Part shown: one piece after another, positions 1 through 9,396 of the stretch
Layout of the letters: each line of letters starts with the position of its first letter
How positions within the stretch are numbered: position 1 is the first letter of the stretch
NCBI RefSeq assembly: GCF_003416765.1
Contig: NZ_QSNG01000001.1
Span: 1,452,742-1,516,741 of the forward strand
Source: Paratractidigestivibacter faecalis
GTDB lineage: Bacteria; Actinomycetota; Coriobacteriia; Coriobacteriales; Atopobiaceae
Length of the DNA: 64,000 bases
Direction: 5' to 3'
Program-made: the position numbers and the translations under genes
The notes under the pieces: generated by a model
Databases searched by the model: none
The model's input: the letters and a program-made list of their open reading frames with translations, nothing else
Told to the model about the DNA's origin: nothing

Positions 1-1
1 G

Positions 2-1123
<1,122 letters not shown>

Positions 1124-1145
1124 CCACAGCGTCACGCGCAACGCC

Positions 1146-1174
1146 AAGGCCCCGGACCCGCTCCGGGGCCTTTT
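1146..1174 (+). terminator. Rho-independent terminator after enolase
   Basis: Eleven-base arms AAGGCCCCGGA and TCCGGGGCCTT separated by five bases and ending in a T run, 22 bases after the enolase stop. Seen directly; a classical intrinsic terminator. Confidence 0.9.
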
Positions 1175-1247
1175 GCGTGCGCCAGCGCACTTCTGGCCGT
1201 CTGCCGTGCGCTATCCTAGCTGCAGCAACCACCACGAGAGGAGCCCC

Positions 1248-2480
1248 ATGTCAGGCGAGAAGAACATCCTGGTCGGCCAGTCCGGCGGTCCCACGGCGGC
1301 AATCAACGCGAGCCTGGCGGGCGTCGTCGCGGCGGCGCGCGCGGAGGGCTGCCGCGTCACGGGCATGCGCCACGGCATCCAGGGGTTTCTCGCCGGCCGG
1401 ACCGTCGACCTGAGCGAGACCCTTCCTGGTCAGGAGAGCCTGACGCTGCTGAGGCAGACGCCGGCAAGCTGGCTGGGAAGCTGCCGCTTCAAGCTGCCCG
1501 ACCTCTCTGACCAGGCATTCTATGAGGACGCCCTTGCGCGCCTGGACGCGGCCGGCATTGACGCCGTGCTCTACATCGGCGGCAACGACTCCATGGACAC
1601 CATCGCCAAGCTGGGCACCTACGGCGCGCGCGTGGGCAGCCCCATCCGCTTCATCGGCGTGCCCAAGACCATCGACAACGACCTCGTGGGCACCGACCAC
1701 ACGCCCGGCTACGGCAGCGCGGCAAAGTTCGTGGCCACCTCCTGCGGCGAGCTCTTCCGCGACGCCGACGTCTACGACCTCAAGAGCGTGACCTTCGTGG
1801 AGATCATGGGCCGCGACGCCGGCTGGCTCGCCGGGGCCTCCGCCCTTGCTGGGCCGCGCGGCGCCGGTAGGCCCGACCTGGTTCTTCTCCCCGAGGTGCC
1901 GCTTGGCGAGGATACCCTGATGGAGCGCATCGCAGAGCTTCTGAGCAGGCAGAACACCGTTATGGTAGGCGTCTCGGAGGGCGTGCGCACGGCCGACGGC
2001 ACCCTCATCTGCGAGAGGACCGTGGCCGCGGGCACCGGCACGGACGAGTTCGGCCACCTGGCCCAGCTCTCCGGCACGAGCCGCTACCTGGCCGGCGTCG
2101 CCAAGGTGCGCCTGGGCTGCAAGACCCGCGCGGTGGAGCTCTCCACGCTGCAGCGCTGCGCCTCTCACGTGGCCAGCAGGACTGACCTCGACGAGGCCTT
2201 TGAGCTGGGACGCGCCGGCGTCCGCGCCGCGCTTGACGGGCAGACGGCCAGGATGTGCGCCCTCACGCGCGTGAGCGACGAGCCCTACCGGACCGTGCCG
2301 GCGCTGCTGGACGTGGTCGAGATTGCCAACAGGGTCAAGCCCGTGCCGCGGGCCTGGATAAGCGCCGACGGCATGGACGTCACGGAGGACTTCGAGCGCT
2401 ACGCGCGCCCCCTCGTCTGCGGCGAGGAGCCCGTCACCTACGCGGCCGGCGTCCCCGCCCGGCTGGCGCCACTGGCGTAG
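1248..2480 (+). CDS. 6-phosphofructokinase, probably pyrophosphate-dependent
   Basis: Phosphorylates fructose 6-phosphate at the committed step of glycolysis; 410 residues. The ATG at 1248 has GAGAGGAG just upstream. The N-terminal LVGQSGGPTAAIN block is typical of phosphofructokinases. Two positions decide the donor: GGND (111-114) has Asp where ATP enzymes have Gly, and VPKTIDND has Lys140 where ATP enzymes have Gly. In this family Asp plus Lys goes with pyrophosphate use, so a reversible PPi-dependent enzyme is inferred. The length exceeds bacterial ATP-PfkA (~320) and fits PPi-type forms. It follows enolase as a separate transcript. Confidence 0.92.
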   Translation: MSGEKNILVGQSGGPTAAINASLAGVVAAARAEGCRVTGMRHGIQGFLAGRTVDLSETLPGQESLTLLRQTPASWLGSCRFKLPDLSDQAFYEDALARLDAAGIDAVLYIGGNDSMDTIAKLGTYGARVGSPIRFIGVPKTIDNDLVGTDHTPGYGSAAKFVATSCGELFRDADVYDLKSVTFVEIMGRDAGWLAGASALAGPRGAGRPDLVLLPEVPLGEDTLMERIAELLSRQNTVMVGVSEGVRTADGTLICERTVAAGTGTDEFGHLAQLSGTSRYLAGVAKVRLGCKTRAVELSTLQRCASHVASRTDLDEAFELGRAGVRAALDGQTARMCALTRVSDEPYRTVPALLDVVEIANRVKPVPRAWISADGMDVTEDFERYARPLVCGEEPVTYAAGVPARLAPLA

Positions 2481-2486
2481 CCGCAC

Positions 2487-2554
2487 CCGCGGTTTGCATG
2501 TGTTTGCGGTCTGTCCGGCGAATGCCACCAGCCACTTTCACCGGCAAACCGCGG
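2487..2554. repeat. Inverted repeat between convergent genes
   Basis: CCGCGGTTTGC at 2487-2497 is exactly complementary to GCAAACCGCGG at 2544-2554, with 46 bases between. It lies between the converging ends of the phosphofructokinase and thioesterase genes, so a bidirectional terminator is possible, though there is no clear T run. Confidence 0.45.
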
Positions 2555-2564
2555 GGCACCGACC

Positions 2565-2996
2565 CTACCGGCGGCCCACGTGCATGACGGTGCCGGTCAT
2601 GCGGGCCACGGGCGTGCCGAGGTCGTCCTCGATCAGGCAGCCGTAGAAGCCCAGCGTGCGGCCGCGCTTGTCCTCGTCGGCGGTGGCGATGAGCCGGCCA
2701 CCTTTGGGCGCGCTCATGAAGTTGACGTTGAACGCCACGGAGACCGTGTCGGGCGCGCCCACGGTTGCCGCCACCACGATGGCAAAGTCGCCCAGCGAGA
2801 AGATCGCGCCGCCCATGACGCCGCCCTTCTCGTTGAGGTGGCGCTCCTCCAGGTCAAAGGCGCAGACGGCATGCCCGGCGGCCGCCTCCAGGATCTGCGC
2901 CCCAAGCGCCCCGGACACAAACCGGTCATGCGAGAAGTGCTCGCGCACCTCCTCGAGGCTGGCGTCGGCGGGTATGGCAAGGCTGGCATCGCCCAT
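2565..2996 (-). CDS. PaaI-like hotdog thioesterase
   Basis: Small hotdog-fold acyl-CoA thioesterase of the PaaI type, 143 residues, cytoplasmic. The start at 2996 is preceded by GGAAGGGAG. Recognisable parts are the central helix region HLNEKGGVMGGAIFSLGDFA, where PaaI enzymes have N.HG..HGG..F.L.D.A, followed by strands SVAFNVNFMSAPKGGRLIATA and the C-terminal MTGTVMHVGRR. The exact substrate cannot be read from sequence. It lies downstream of the P-type ATPase on the same strand (65 bases), so it may be read from that transcript. Confidence 0.85.
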   Translation of the reverse strand: MGDASLAIPADASLEEVREHFSHDRFVSGALGAQILEAAAGHAVCAFDLEERHLNEKGGVMGGAIFSLGDFAIVVAATVGAPDTVSVAFNVNFMSAPKGGRLIATADEDKRGRTLGFYGCLIEDDLGTPVARMTGTVMHVGRR

Positions 2997-3061
2997 GGGG
3001 CTCCCTTCCGCAGGTTGACCGCTCCAGTCTAGCGCCGGACGGCGACCGCACGCCCCGGTGG

Positions 3062-5761
3062 CTACTCCTGCCCGCCAGCCTGGTGGCGCACCAGGCGCCG
3101 CGAGAAGAGCCTGGTCTCGTGGCGGTTCTCCCAGAGCTTGAAGAGCTCGGCCACCAGGGTGGGCACCACGGCCAGCGCGCACGCCACCGCCCAGCGCACC
3201 CAACCCACAGCGGACATGCCAAAGACGGCGCCCAGGGGCTCCACCAGCACCAGCGCGGAGAAGACCGCCACCATGGCCGCGGCGCTCCACGCCAGCGGCA
3301 TGTTGTCGCGCACGGTGCGGCGGAAGACCGAGCCGCGGCTGCGCACGGTGAAGACGTGCAGCACGCTCGTCACCGCCATGACGAAGAAGCACATGGTCTG
3401 CCCCACGCCAAAGCCCGCCGCCACGGCGCCCGGCAGCTCCACGAAGCGGCCCAGCCAGAACGCCAGCAGACCCACCGCGGAGAACGCCACCGTCTGCTGC
3501 AGCGTGGCCCGCACCACCAGCGGCGAGAAGAAGCTCTCGTTGCGGCCGATGGGCTTGCGGCGCATGATGCGCTCGTCGGAGGTGTCCTGGGCCAGGTGCA
3601 GGCCCGGGATGCCGTCTCCCAGCACGTTGGCGAGCAGCAGCATGACCGGCGTGAGCGCCGTGCCCCAGCCCGCGAGCTGGGCTCCCAGCATGACCACGAT
3701 CTCGGACAGGTTGCAAGACACCAGGAAGTACACGGTGCGCTTGATGTTTGAGAAGACGTTTCTTCCCTCGCGCACGGCCTCCACGATGGTCGCGAAGTTG
3801 TCGTCGGTCAGCACCATGTCGGCGGCCGCCTTGGCAACCTCGGTGCCGGCCGCGCCCATGGCAACGCCCACGTCGGCGGCCTTGAGCGCCGGGGCGTCGT
3901 TGACGCCGTCGCCCGTCATGCTCACGACCTCGCCCTGCTCCTGCCAGGCCTCCACGATGCGGATCTTGTCCTCGGGAGAGACGCGCGCGTACACGGAGTA
4001 GCCGCGCACGTTGGCCACGAGCTCCTCGTCCGTCATGGCGGCCAGCTGCTTGCCCGTGACCACCGTGCCCTTCTCGCCGAGGATGCCGATCTGCCGCGCG
4101 ATGGCCGCGGCCGTGGCGGCGTGGTCGCCGGTGATCATGACCGTGCGGATGCCGGCGCGACGGGCCGTCTCGATGGCGGCCGCCACCTCGGGGCGCGGCG
4201 GATCGATGAGCCCGACGATGCCCTCAAAGGTGAGGTCGCGCTCGAGTTCCTCCAGGTCCCCGCTGGCGGGAAGCTCGTCCACCACGCGGCTGCCCAGCGC
4301 GATGACGCGCAGCGCGTCCGCGGCAAACCCGTCGTGGACCTCCTGGCGGCGCCGCAGCTCCTCCGCAGGCGCCGGCGAGAAGGGCAGCCGGTCGAAGGCT
4401 CCCTTGGTGAGCACCAGGTAGCCGCCCTGCGGCAGCGCGTGCACGCTCGTCATCATCTTGCGGGCGGACGAGAAGGGCACCTCGCCCACGCGCGGTCGCT
4501 CGCGCTCAAGCTCCTCGCGGGTCTGGCCGCCCTCCATGAGCAGGCGCATGATGGCCGTCTCGGTGGCGTCACCCACGATGCGCGTGCCGCCCTCGCCGTC
4601 GGGCTCCACGGTGGCGTTGCTGGCCAGCGCGAGCTTGCCAAGCAGGTCGAGCTCGGCCACGCCCTCCACCGGGCCGTCCACCGCCACGGGCACGCTCACG
4701 GGCAGGAGCGGCGAGGCCGCCCACATGCGCCGGATGGTCATGCGGTTCTGCGTGAGGGTGCCGGTCTTGTCGGAGCAGATGACCGAGACCGAGCCCAGCG
4801 TCTCCACGGCGGGCAGTTTGCGCACCAGCGCGTGCTTCTGGACCATGTTGTGGACGCCCTGGGTGAGCGTGAGAGTGACGATGAGCTGCAGGGTCTCGGG
4901 CACGGCGGCCACGGCCAGGCTCACGGCCGCCAGCACCATGGCCCAGAACTCCTCGCCCTGCTGCAGGCCCGTTGCCAGAAGAATAGCCGCGGCCACCATG
5001 GCGACGGCGCTGATGGCGCGCACCACGCGGACCAGCCGCAGCTGGAGCGGGGTCTGCATCTTCTGGGCGTCGTTGAGGTAGCCGGCGATGCGGCCCATCT
5101 CGGTGCCCATGCCGGTGGCGGTCACCACGGCCGTGGCGTTGCCGGCCGTGACCAGGCAGCCCGAGAAGACCATGCTCGCGCGGTCTCCCAGCGCGGCGTC
5201 GTCCTCGGGCGTGGCGGAGGCGTCCTTCTCGGCGGCCTCGGACTCTCCGGTGAGGGAGGACTCGTCCACGGCCAGGCCCGTGGCCTCTATGAGGCGGGCG
5301 TCCGCGGCCACGAGGTCACCGGTCTTGAGCAGGAGGATGTCTCCGGGCACCACGTCGGCGGTGTCCACCTCCACGCGGGCGCCGTCGCGCAGCACCAGGC
5401 AGGTGGGGCTGTTGAGGTTGGAGAGCGCCTCCAGGGCGCGCTCGGCGCCGCGCTCCTGCGTTACCGCCAGGACCACGTTCAGGCAGATGATGACCAGGAT
5501 GACCACGGGCTCCAGGTAGCCTGCGCCCTCGCGGACGGCAAGCGCCAGTGAGAGCGCGGCCGCCACCAGCAGGATGACGTTGGAGACGTCCCTGAACTGG
5601 CGTAGGACCTGCGCGGCAACGCTCTCGCTCTTTGCCTGCTGGTAGGCGTTTGCGCCGTGGGCTGCCAGGCGGCTGGCCGCCTCGGCGGAGGAGAGGCCCG
5701 TCCGGCTAGACGTGCCCTGCTCGTGGATGAGCCGGTCGATGGGGGTGTTCCAGTGCTTCAT
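3062..5761 (-). CDS. Cation-transporting P-type ATPase (P2A, Ca2+/Mn2+-like)
   Basis: Membrane ion pump, 899 residues, start at 5761 after GAGGGA. Domain order is the usual one: N-terminal cation-ATPase domain, M1-M2, actuator with TGES at 171-174, M3-M4, phosphorylation site Asp331 in SDKTGTLTQN, nucleotide-binding domain, hinge with TGDGVNDAPALK, then M5-M10. The M4 motif is unusual: the typical PEGLPAIVT is here PETLQLIVT, keeping the Glu but changing the following ligand-loop residues. M5/M6 keep NLSEIV and a GDGIP Asp. A Ca2+ or Mn2+ efflux role is inferred from overall class; the altered M4 means the ion is uncertain. Confidence 0.9.
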   Translation of the reverse strand: MKHWNTPIDRLIHEQGTSSRTGLSSAEAASRLAAHGANAYQQAKSESVAAQVLRQFRDVSNVILLVAAALSLALAVREGAGYLEPVVILVIICLNVVLAVTQERGAERALEALSNLNSPTCLVLRDGARVEVDTADVVPGDILLLKTGDLVAADARLIEATGLAVDESSLTGESEAAEKDASATPEDDAALGDRASMVFSGCLVTAGNATAVVTATGMGTEMGRIAGYLNDAQKMQTPLQLRLVRVVRAISAVAMVAAAILLATGLQQGEEFWAMVLAAVSLAVAAVPETLQLIVTLTLTQGVHNMVQKHALVRKLPAVETLGSVSVICSDKTGTLTQNRMTIRRMWAASPLLPVSVPVAVDGPVEGVAELDLLGKLALASNATVEPDGEGGTRIVGDATETAIMRLLMEGGQTREELERERPRVGEVPFSSARKMMTSVHALPQGGYLVLTKGAFDRLPFSPAPAEELRRRQEVHDGFAADALRVIALGSRVVDELPASGDLEELERDLTFEGIVGLIDPPRPEVAAAIETARRAGIRTVMITGDHAATAAAIARQIGILGEKGTVVTGKQLAAMTDEELVANVRGYSVYARVSPEDKIRIVEAWQEQGEVVSMTGDGVNDAPALKAADVGVAMGAAGTEVAKAAADMVLTDDNFATIVEAVREGRNVFSNIKRTVYFLVSCNLSEIVVMLGAQLAGWGTALTPVMLLLANVLGDGIPGLHLAQDTSDERIMRRKPIGRNESFFSPLVVRATLQQTVAFSAVGLLAFWLGRFVELPGAVAAGFGVGQTMCFFVMAVTSVLHVFTVRSRGSVFRRTVRDNMPLAWSAAAMVAVFSALVLVEPLGAVFGMSAVGWVRWAVACALAVVPTLVAELFKLWENRHETRLFSRRLVRHQAGGQE

Positions 5762-5879
5762 GTCCCTCGTTTCGTGCGACGCGCGAGCGGGAGACGGGCG
5801 CCCCCAACCGCGGGGGCGTCTCACATTCGCTGGTTTTCAAGGTGCGCCGGCCGTCCGGCCACGCAACGTTTGGTTAAAT

Positions 5880-5900
5880 ACCCCCTTTCGAGGGGGTTTA
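5880..5900. promoter_or_regulatory. UUCG-capped hairpin between divergent genes
   Basis: Seven-base stem ACCCCCT/AGGGGGT closed by a TTCG tetraloop and followed by TTTAT, in the 247-base gap between the divergent P-type ATPase and DUF4365 genes. It could act in the leader of the rightward gene or end antisense transcription. Structure seen, function unknown. Confidence 0.45.
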
Positions 5901-6008
5901 TACGCCCTGGCTTGGAGCGCGCGGCAAGAAGGGCTTCTCGCCGAGAAACACGCGCTACCATGGGAGGCCCACGCCAAGACGTCACCCCTACCGCCTCGAG
6001 GAGCGCCC

Positions 6009-6737
6009 ATGACCCCCGACTTCTATGACCTTCTGTACAACGGCTACACCGGCGAGTACCAGCTCATGAGCTCGCTGTACCGCAACGGCCTGGACGCCGT
6101 GCGCCCGCCCGCGGACATGGGCATTGACGTGGTCTCGCTCAACCTCAAGGACCAGCTCGAGAACCCCGACCACGCACCAGAGACGTTCTTCTTCCAGGTC
6201 AAGACCGCCGTCACCTCAATCGAGAAGAGCGACGGCCACCCCGGCGTGCTCGTCACCGTCGCCTTCAAGCTCAAGCCAAGCGAGGTGGACCTGCTGTGCG
6301 CCGACGCCAGCCGCGCCCTTATGTGCTACGTCTACAACCAGCAGAGCGACGCGCTCACCAACGCCTACGAGAGCCCGTTCATCTGCTTCTGGATCGACGG
6401 CGCGCGCCTTGCCGCCATCCGCGAGGCGGCCCTCTTCCAGCGCCCCGGGGACTCCAAGCTCACCCTGGCCTGCCAGCTGCGCAGGCCCGCCTACGAGGGC
6501 GGCCACTGGTACGCCGTGATCGTCGACGAGAGGGGCCACCAGGTCCCCGAGGGCTACCTGGGCACGGTGGACTCCGAGAACGAGAGCACGCAGGCCTCCG
6601 ACGGCGCCGACCACTACAGCGTCCGCGGCTACCTGGACTACGCGCGCGGCAAGCGCGGGCAGGCAGGGCGGACGTCGCAGGCGGCGCCGGCGGCCCCGAA
6701 GGAGCCCCTCGAGCCCGAGGATGCCTTCAGGGCCTAG
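6009..6737 (+). CDS. DUF4365-like putative PD-(D/E)XK nuclease-fold protein
   Basis: Protein of 242 residues; the ATG at 6009 has GAGGAG upstream. The first ~100 residues show the pattern of DUF4365 and related restriction-endonuclease-like proteins: GYTGEYQLMSSL, then PPADMGIDVVSL with the candidate acidic residue, and FFFQVKT in place of the (D/E)XK strand. The C-terminus is Ala/Pro/Glu-rich and likely disordered. Its stop overlaps the stop of the VirD4-like gene on the other strand by four bases. A nucleic-acid role is inferred from fold only; whether it is catalytic is unknown. Confidence 0.65.
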   Translation: MTPDFYDLLYNGYTGEYQLMSSLYRNGLDAVRPPADMGIDVVSLNLKDQLENPDHAPETFFFQVKTAVTSIEKSDGHPGVLVTVAFKLKPSEVDLLCADASRALMCYVYNQQSDALTNAYESPFICFWIDGARLAAIREAALFQRPGDSKLTLACQLRRPAYEGGHWYAVIVDERGHQVPEGYLGTVDSENESTQASDGADHYSVRGYLDYARGKRGQAGRTSQAAPAAPKEPLEPEDAFRA

Positions 6738-8122
6738 AACGCCGCCTCCTCGGCGCGCTCCTGCGCCAGGCGGGCATCCCACTCGGCAAAGAGCTCCTCG
6801 ACCTCCCACAGGCTGAGCACCTCCTCGGCCTGCGCCCGAGCATGGTCGCGCTTCTCGCAGAAGTCCTGGTAGCGGGGGTGCCTCTCCAGCTGGTACGCCC
6901 CGTCTGCCACGCCCTTCTGGCCGCGGCAGAACAGCCACCAGGTGCCCTGGGGCGTCTCGAGCAGCGTGGTGGGCATGCGACCCGCGCGAGTGGAGAAGTA
7001 GCGCGCGGTGCGCTCGTCCTGGAAGGCCAGCACTAGATGGCGGTCGCAGTTGCCCACGATGGAGTTGGCCGAGGCCTCGCCGTAGCGCGCCTCCAGCTGG
7101 CTCACCGTCTGACAGACCACGGTGCAGCTGATCTCCCTGCTGCGGATGACGGAGAGCACGTCGTCAAAGTCCGGCAGGCGCAGGTTGGCAAAGTCGTCCA
7201 GCATGAAGCGGACCGGCACGGGCAGCCGGCCTCCCTCGGAGGCGTCGGCCTCGTCGCACAGCGAGCAGAACGCCTGGCGCACAAACAGGCTGGTCAGCGC
7301 AGTCATGCTGTGGTCGAGGTCGTCCATGGTCACAAAGAGGGCGCACTTCTTGTGGCCGAGCGCGGCAAAGTCGACCTGCTGGGGGCGCTCGTAGCTTGCC
7401 ATGGCGGCCTCGTGCGAGAAGGGCAGGATGTCCGCGGCAATGATGCCCATGATGCTCGCGTGCATCTTCTCCGCCCGGCCCGTGGCGCGGGCGCGTCGGT
7501 AGAGCGAGACGGCAAAGCTGCTCGGGTTGTCGTGCTCCAGGTCTTCAAAGAGCTCGCCCGCGTGGCCGTCTGCCGCCTGCTCGAAGACGCGCACCACCGA
7601 TGCCATGTTGCAGGAGCGCTCGGGCATTGCCTCAAGGACGTAGGCCACGTAGCTGGCCAGGTAGTTGGCGGCGGCGTGGCCCCAGAAGGGGTCGCTGCCC
7701 ATGTCCTCGGCCGAACAGACGGCGTTTGCCACCGCAATGACGTCCTGCGTGTTGGGACGGCCGTGGCTCCAGCGGACGTGCGCCAGCGGGTCGTAGCCCA
7801 CGGTGCCCGCGCCCTCGCGAGTGAAGTCTAGCTGGTCCACCTGGTAGCCGTTGGCGCGCAGGTACGGTGCGAGCTCGTCGTAGAGCGACCCCTTGCCGTC
7901 AAGGACCACGTAGGACCCCTGACACTGGAGCAGGTTGGGCACCAGATGGTTCCTGGTCTTTCCCCCGCCGGAGCAGCCCAGCACCAGCACATTGTTGTTG
8001 AGGCCGGTCTGCCAGGCGTCCGTGCTGGCGGAGTGGTTGGCGGTGAGGAGCAGCTCGCCGGCATAGGCGGCGCGCGGGTTGGCGGGGGCGGCGAGGACGT
8101 CTGCGTTCTTGTCGATGTTCAT
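6734..8122 (-). CDS. Orphan VirD4/TraG-like coupling ATPase
   Basis: Protein of 462 residues; the start at 8122 has GGAAAGG nine bases upstream. It has a Walker A motif GCSGGGKT near residue 55, a TraG-type block DGKGSLYDEL, Walker B-like VRFMLDDFANL, and the late CTVVCQTVSQLEARYG region of type IV coupling proteins. Those proteins pump DNA through conjugation channels, but this one lacks the usual N-terminal membrane helices, is shorter than most (~600), and has no relaxase, mating-pore or integrase gene nearby. It lies 41 bases downstream of a clpP-like gene on the same strand and is probably co-transcribed with it. The actual substrate is unknown. Confidence 0.82.
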   Translation of the reverse strand: MNIDKNADVLAAPANPRAAYAGELLLTANHSASTDAWQTGLNNNVLVLGCSGGGKTRNHLVPNLLQCQGSYVVLDGKGSLYDELAPYLRANGYQVDQLDFTREGAGTVGYDPLAHVRWSHGRPNTQDVIAVANAVCSAEDMGSDPFWGHAAANYLASYVAYVLEAMPERSCNMASVVRVFEQAADGHAGELFEDLEHDNPSSFAVSLYRRARATGRAEKMHASIMGIIAADILPFSHEAAMASYERPQQVDFAALGHKKCALFVTMDDLDHSMTALTSLFVRQAFCSLCDEADASEGGRLPVPVRFMLDDFANLRLPDFDDVLSVIRSREISCTVVCQTVSQLEARYGEASANSIVGNCDRHLVLAFQDERTARYFSTRAGRMPTTLLETPQGTWWLFCRGQKGVADGAYQLERHPRYQDFCEKRDHARAQAEEVLSLWEVEELFAEWDARLAQERAEEAAF

Positions 8123-8163
8123 CTTTTTATCCCTTTCCAAAGGACGGCGAGAAGTGCGTGCGG

Positions 8164-8763
8164 CTAGAGGCTTGCGACGACCGCGTCGGCCAGGCCGGCC
8201 TCCACGGCCGCCTCCGCCTCGAAGTAGGTGTCCTGCGCGGTGAGCTCGAAGACGCGCTCCAGCGTCATGCCCGTGTGGCGGGCGAGCACCTCTCCGGTGA
8301 TGTCGCGGATGCGCATGAGGTCGTCGGCGCGGGCCTTGACGGAAAGGGCGCTGCCGCCAAGGCCGCCGCCAATGAGCGGGTCATGGATCATGACGCGGCT
8401 GTGCGGAAGCATTTCTCGCCGAGCGCCAGAGACAAAGACCAGGGCCGCCATGCTTGCGGCCATGCCCAGGCAGATGGTGGTGACGGGGCAGGAGAGCGTC
8501 TGCATGACGTCGTAGAGCGCAAGGCCGGACTGGACCTCGCCGCCCGGGCTGTTGATGAACATCTTGATGGGAGCGACGGCATCGGCGCGCTGCAGGTAGA
8601 GCAGGCTCCTGATGAGGATGGCGGCCGACTCGGCGTCGATGGGGCCGCAGAGCTCCAGCTCGCGGTTGGCAAGCATCTGGTCACGCACGTCGAGGCGGCA
8701 GATGCCCTCGCAGGTCTCTTGCAGGACCTGCGGCTGGTAAAGGGGGTAGATGGCTTCGCTCAT
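8164..8763 (-). CDS. clpP: ClpP-family protease subunit
   Basis: Serine peptidase subunit of the Clp protease, 199 residues, start at 8763 after GGAAGGAG. The catalytic triad is present: Ser104 in GMAASMAA, His127 in RVMIHDP and Asp178 in TAQDTYF; INSPGGEV and GPIDAES are also conserved. ClpP rings need an unfoldase such as ClpX or ClpC, and none is in the window. The gene precedes an orphan VirD4-like ATPase with only 41 bases between, an unusual pairing. The HDP (rather than HQP) after the catalytic His and the divergent N-terminus suggest a paralogue rather than the housekeeping copy. Confidence 0.9.
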   Translation of the reverse strand: MSEAIYPLYQPQVLQETCEGICRLDVRDQMLANRELELCGPIDAESAAILIRSLLYLQRADAVAPIKMFINSPGGEVQSGLALYDVMQTLSCPVTTICLGMAASMAALVFVSGARREMLPHSRVMIHDPLIGGGLGGSALSVKARADDLMRIRDITGEVLARHTGMTLERVFELTAQDTYFEAEAAVEAGLADAVVASL

Positions 8764-8986
8764 GGGAAGCTCCTTCCAGAGGTTTGCCGGTCGCAGATGC
8801 GCGACCGGACGGCGTTTTGACAGCAGCCATGGTTGGCTGCCATACATGCCGTGAGTCCTCTTTGGGTTGTGGAGCTTCCGCCGCATGCGTCTGGGCGGTG
8901 AGCGTGATACGCACTCTAGCACATCGTCCGGACGTTTGCGCGAGTTTTTTCTGGCGAGAAGGGCACTCCTTTGGGCACCGCAAATA

Positions 8987-9022
8987 CCGACCTGGGTATT
9001 CTCCGGCCAATACCCAAGTCGG
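8987..9022. repeat. Hairpin with CCGACCTGGGTAT motif, copy 1
   Basis: CCGACCTGGGTATT (8987-9000) pairs with AATACCCAAGTCGG (9009-9022) with one mismatch and an eight-base loop, followed by a T-rich stretch and TTCTCGCC. It lies upstream of clpP in a 430-base gap with no other gene. Confidence 0.6.
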
Positions 9023-9048
9023 CTTTTCTCGCCAGATGACCGCTAATC

Positions 9049-9084
9049 CCGACCTGGGTATCCGCTTTTGGACACCCAGCTCGG
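9049..9084. repeat. Hairpin with CCGACCTGGGTAT motif, copy 2
   Basis: Fifteen-base arms at 9049-9063 and 9070-9084 around GCTTTT, ending in TTTTT. The left arm repeats the motif of the hairpin 62 bases earlier. It looks like a rightward terminator, but no rightward gene precedes it. Confidence 0.55.
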
Positions 9085-9201
9085 TTTTTGTGGCACTGCC
9101 ACCCCTGCGGCAGCCCGCTCCGCCTCCAGCCATTTGTGGCGACTCCGTCGCGGCTCTTGCCCTGGAGCGCACTCAAAGTCCTATGCTCTTCTCGACCACA
9201 A

Positions 9202-9300
9202 GAGACGGGCCACGACGTCCTGGGCGAGTTTGCGCCCGAGTTTGCCCACCTCAACGACGACGTCCTCTTTGGCGAGGTCTGGAACCGGACGGAGGCTTAG
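9202..9300 (+). pseudogene. Carboxymuconolactone decarboxylase-family N-terminal fragment
   Basis: The last ~30 codons before a TAG spell GHDVLGEFAPEFAHLNDDVL and FGEVWNRTEA, which match the start of AhpD/carboxymuconolactone decarboxylase-family proteins (typically followed by LS.RDRSL). Nothing recognisable follows the stop and no start with a ribosome site precedes it, so this is a remnant of a ~110-residue or longer gene. Confidence 0.5.
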
Positions 9301-9396
9301 GCTCCGACTTGGGCACCAGGCCCTAGTTGCAGTAGACCTGGGCAAAGACGCTGTAGCGCCAAGAGCGGGGCAATCTAATAAGGCGGCCGACGCCCT

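Noticed and set aside
4121-5551. 476-codon plus-strand frame opposite the P-type ATPase
   Set aside because: Composition is His/Gly/Arg-rich and mirrors the ATPase codons; the ATPase motifs on the minus strand are unmistakable.
6734-8122. Evidence for a conjugative element around the VirD4-like gene
   Set aside because: No relaxase, VirB-like or integrase genes and no flanking repeats; the neighbours look like core genes.
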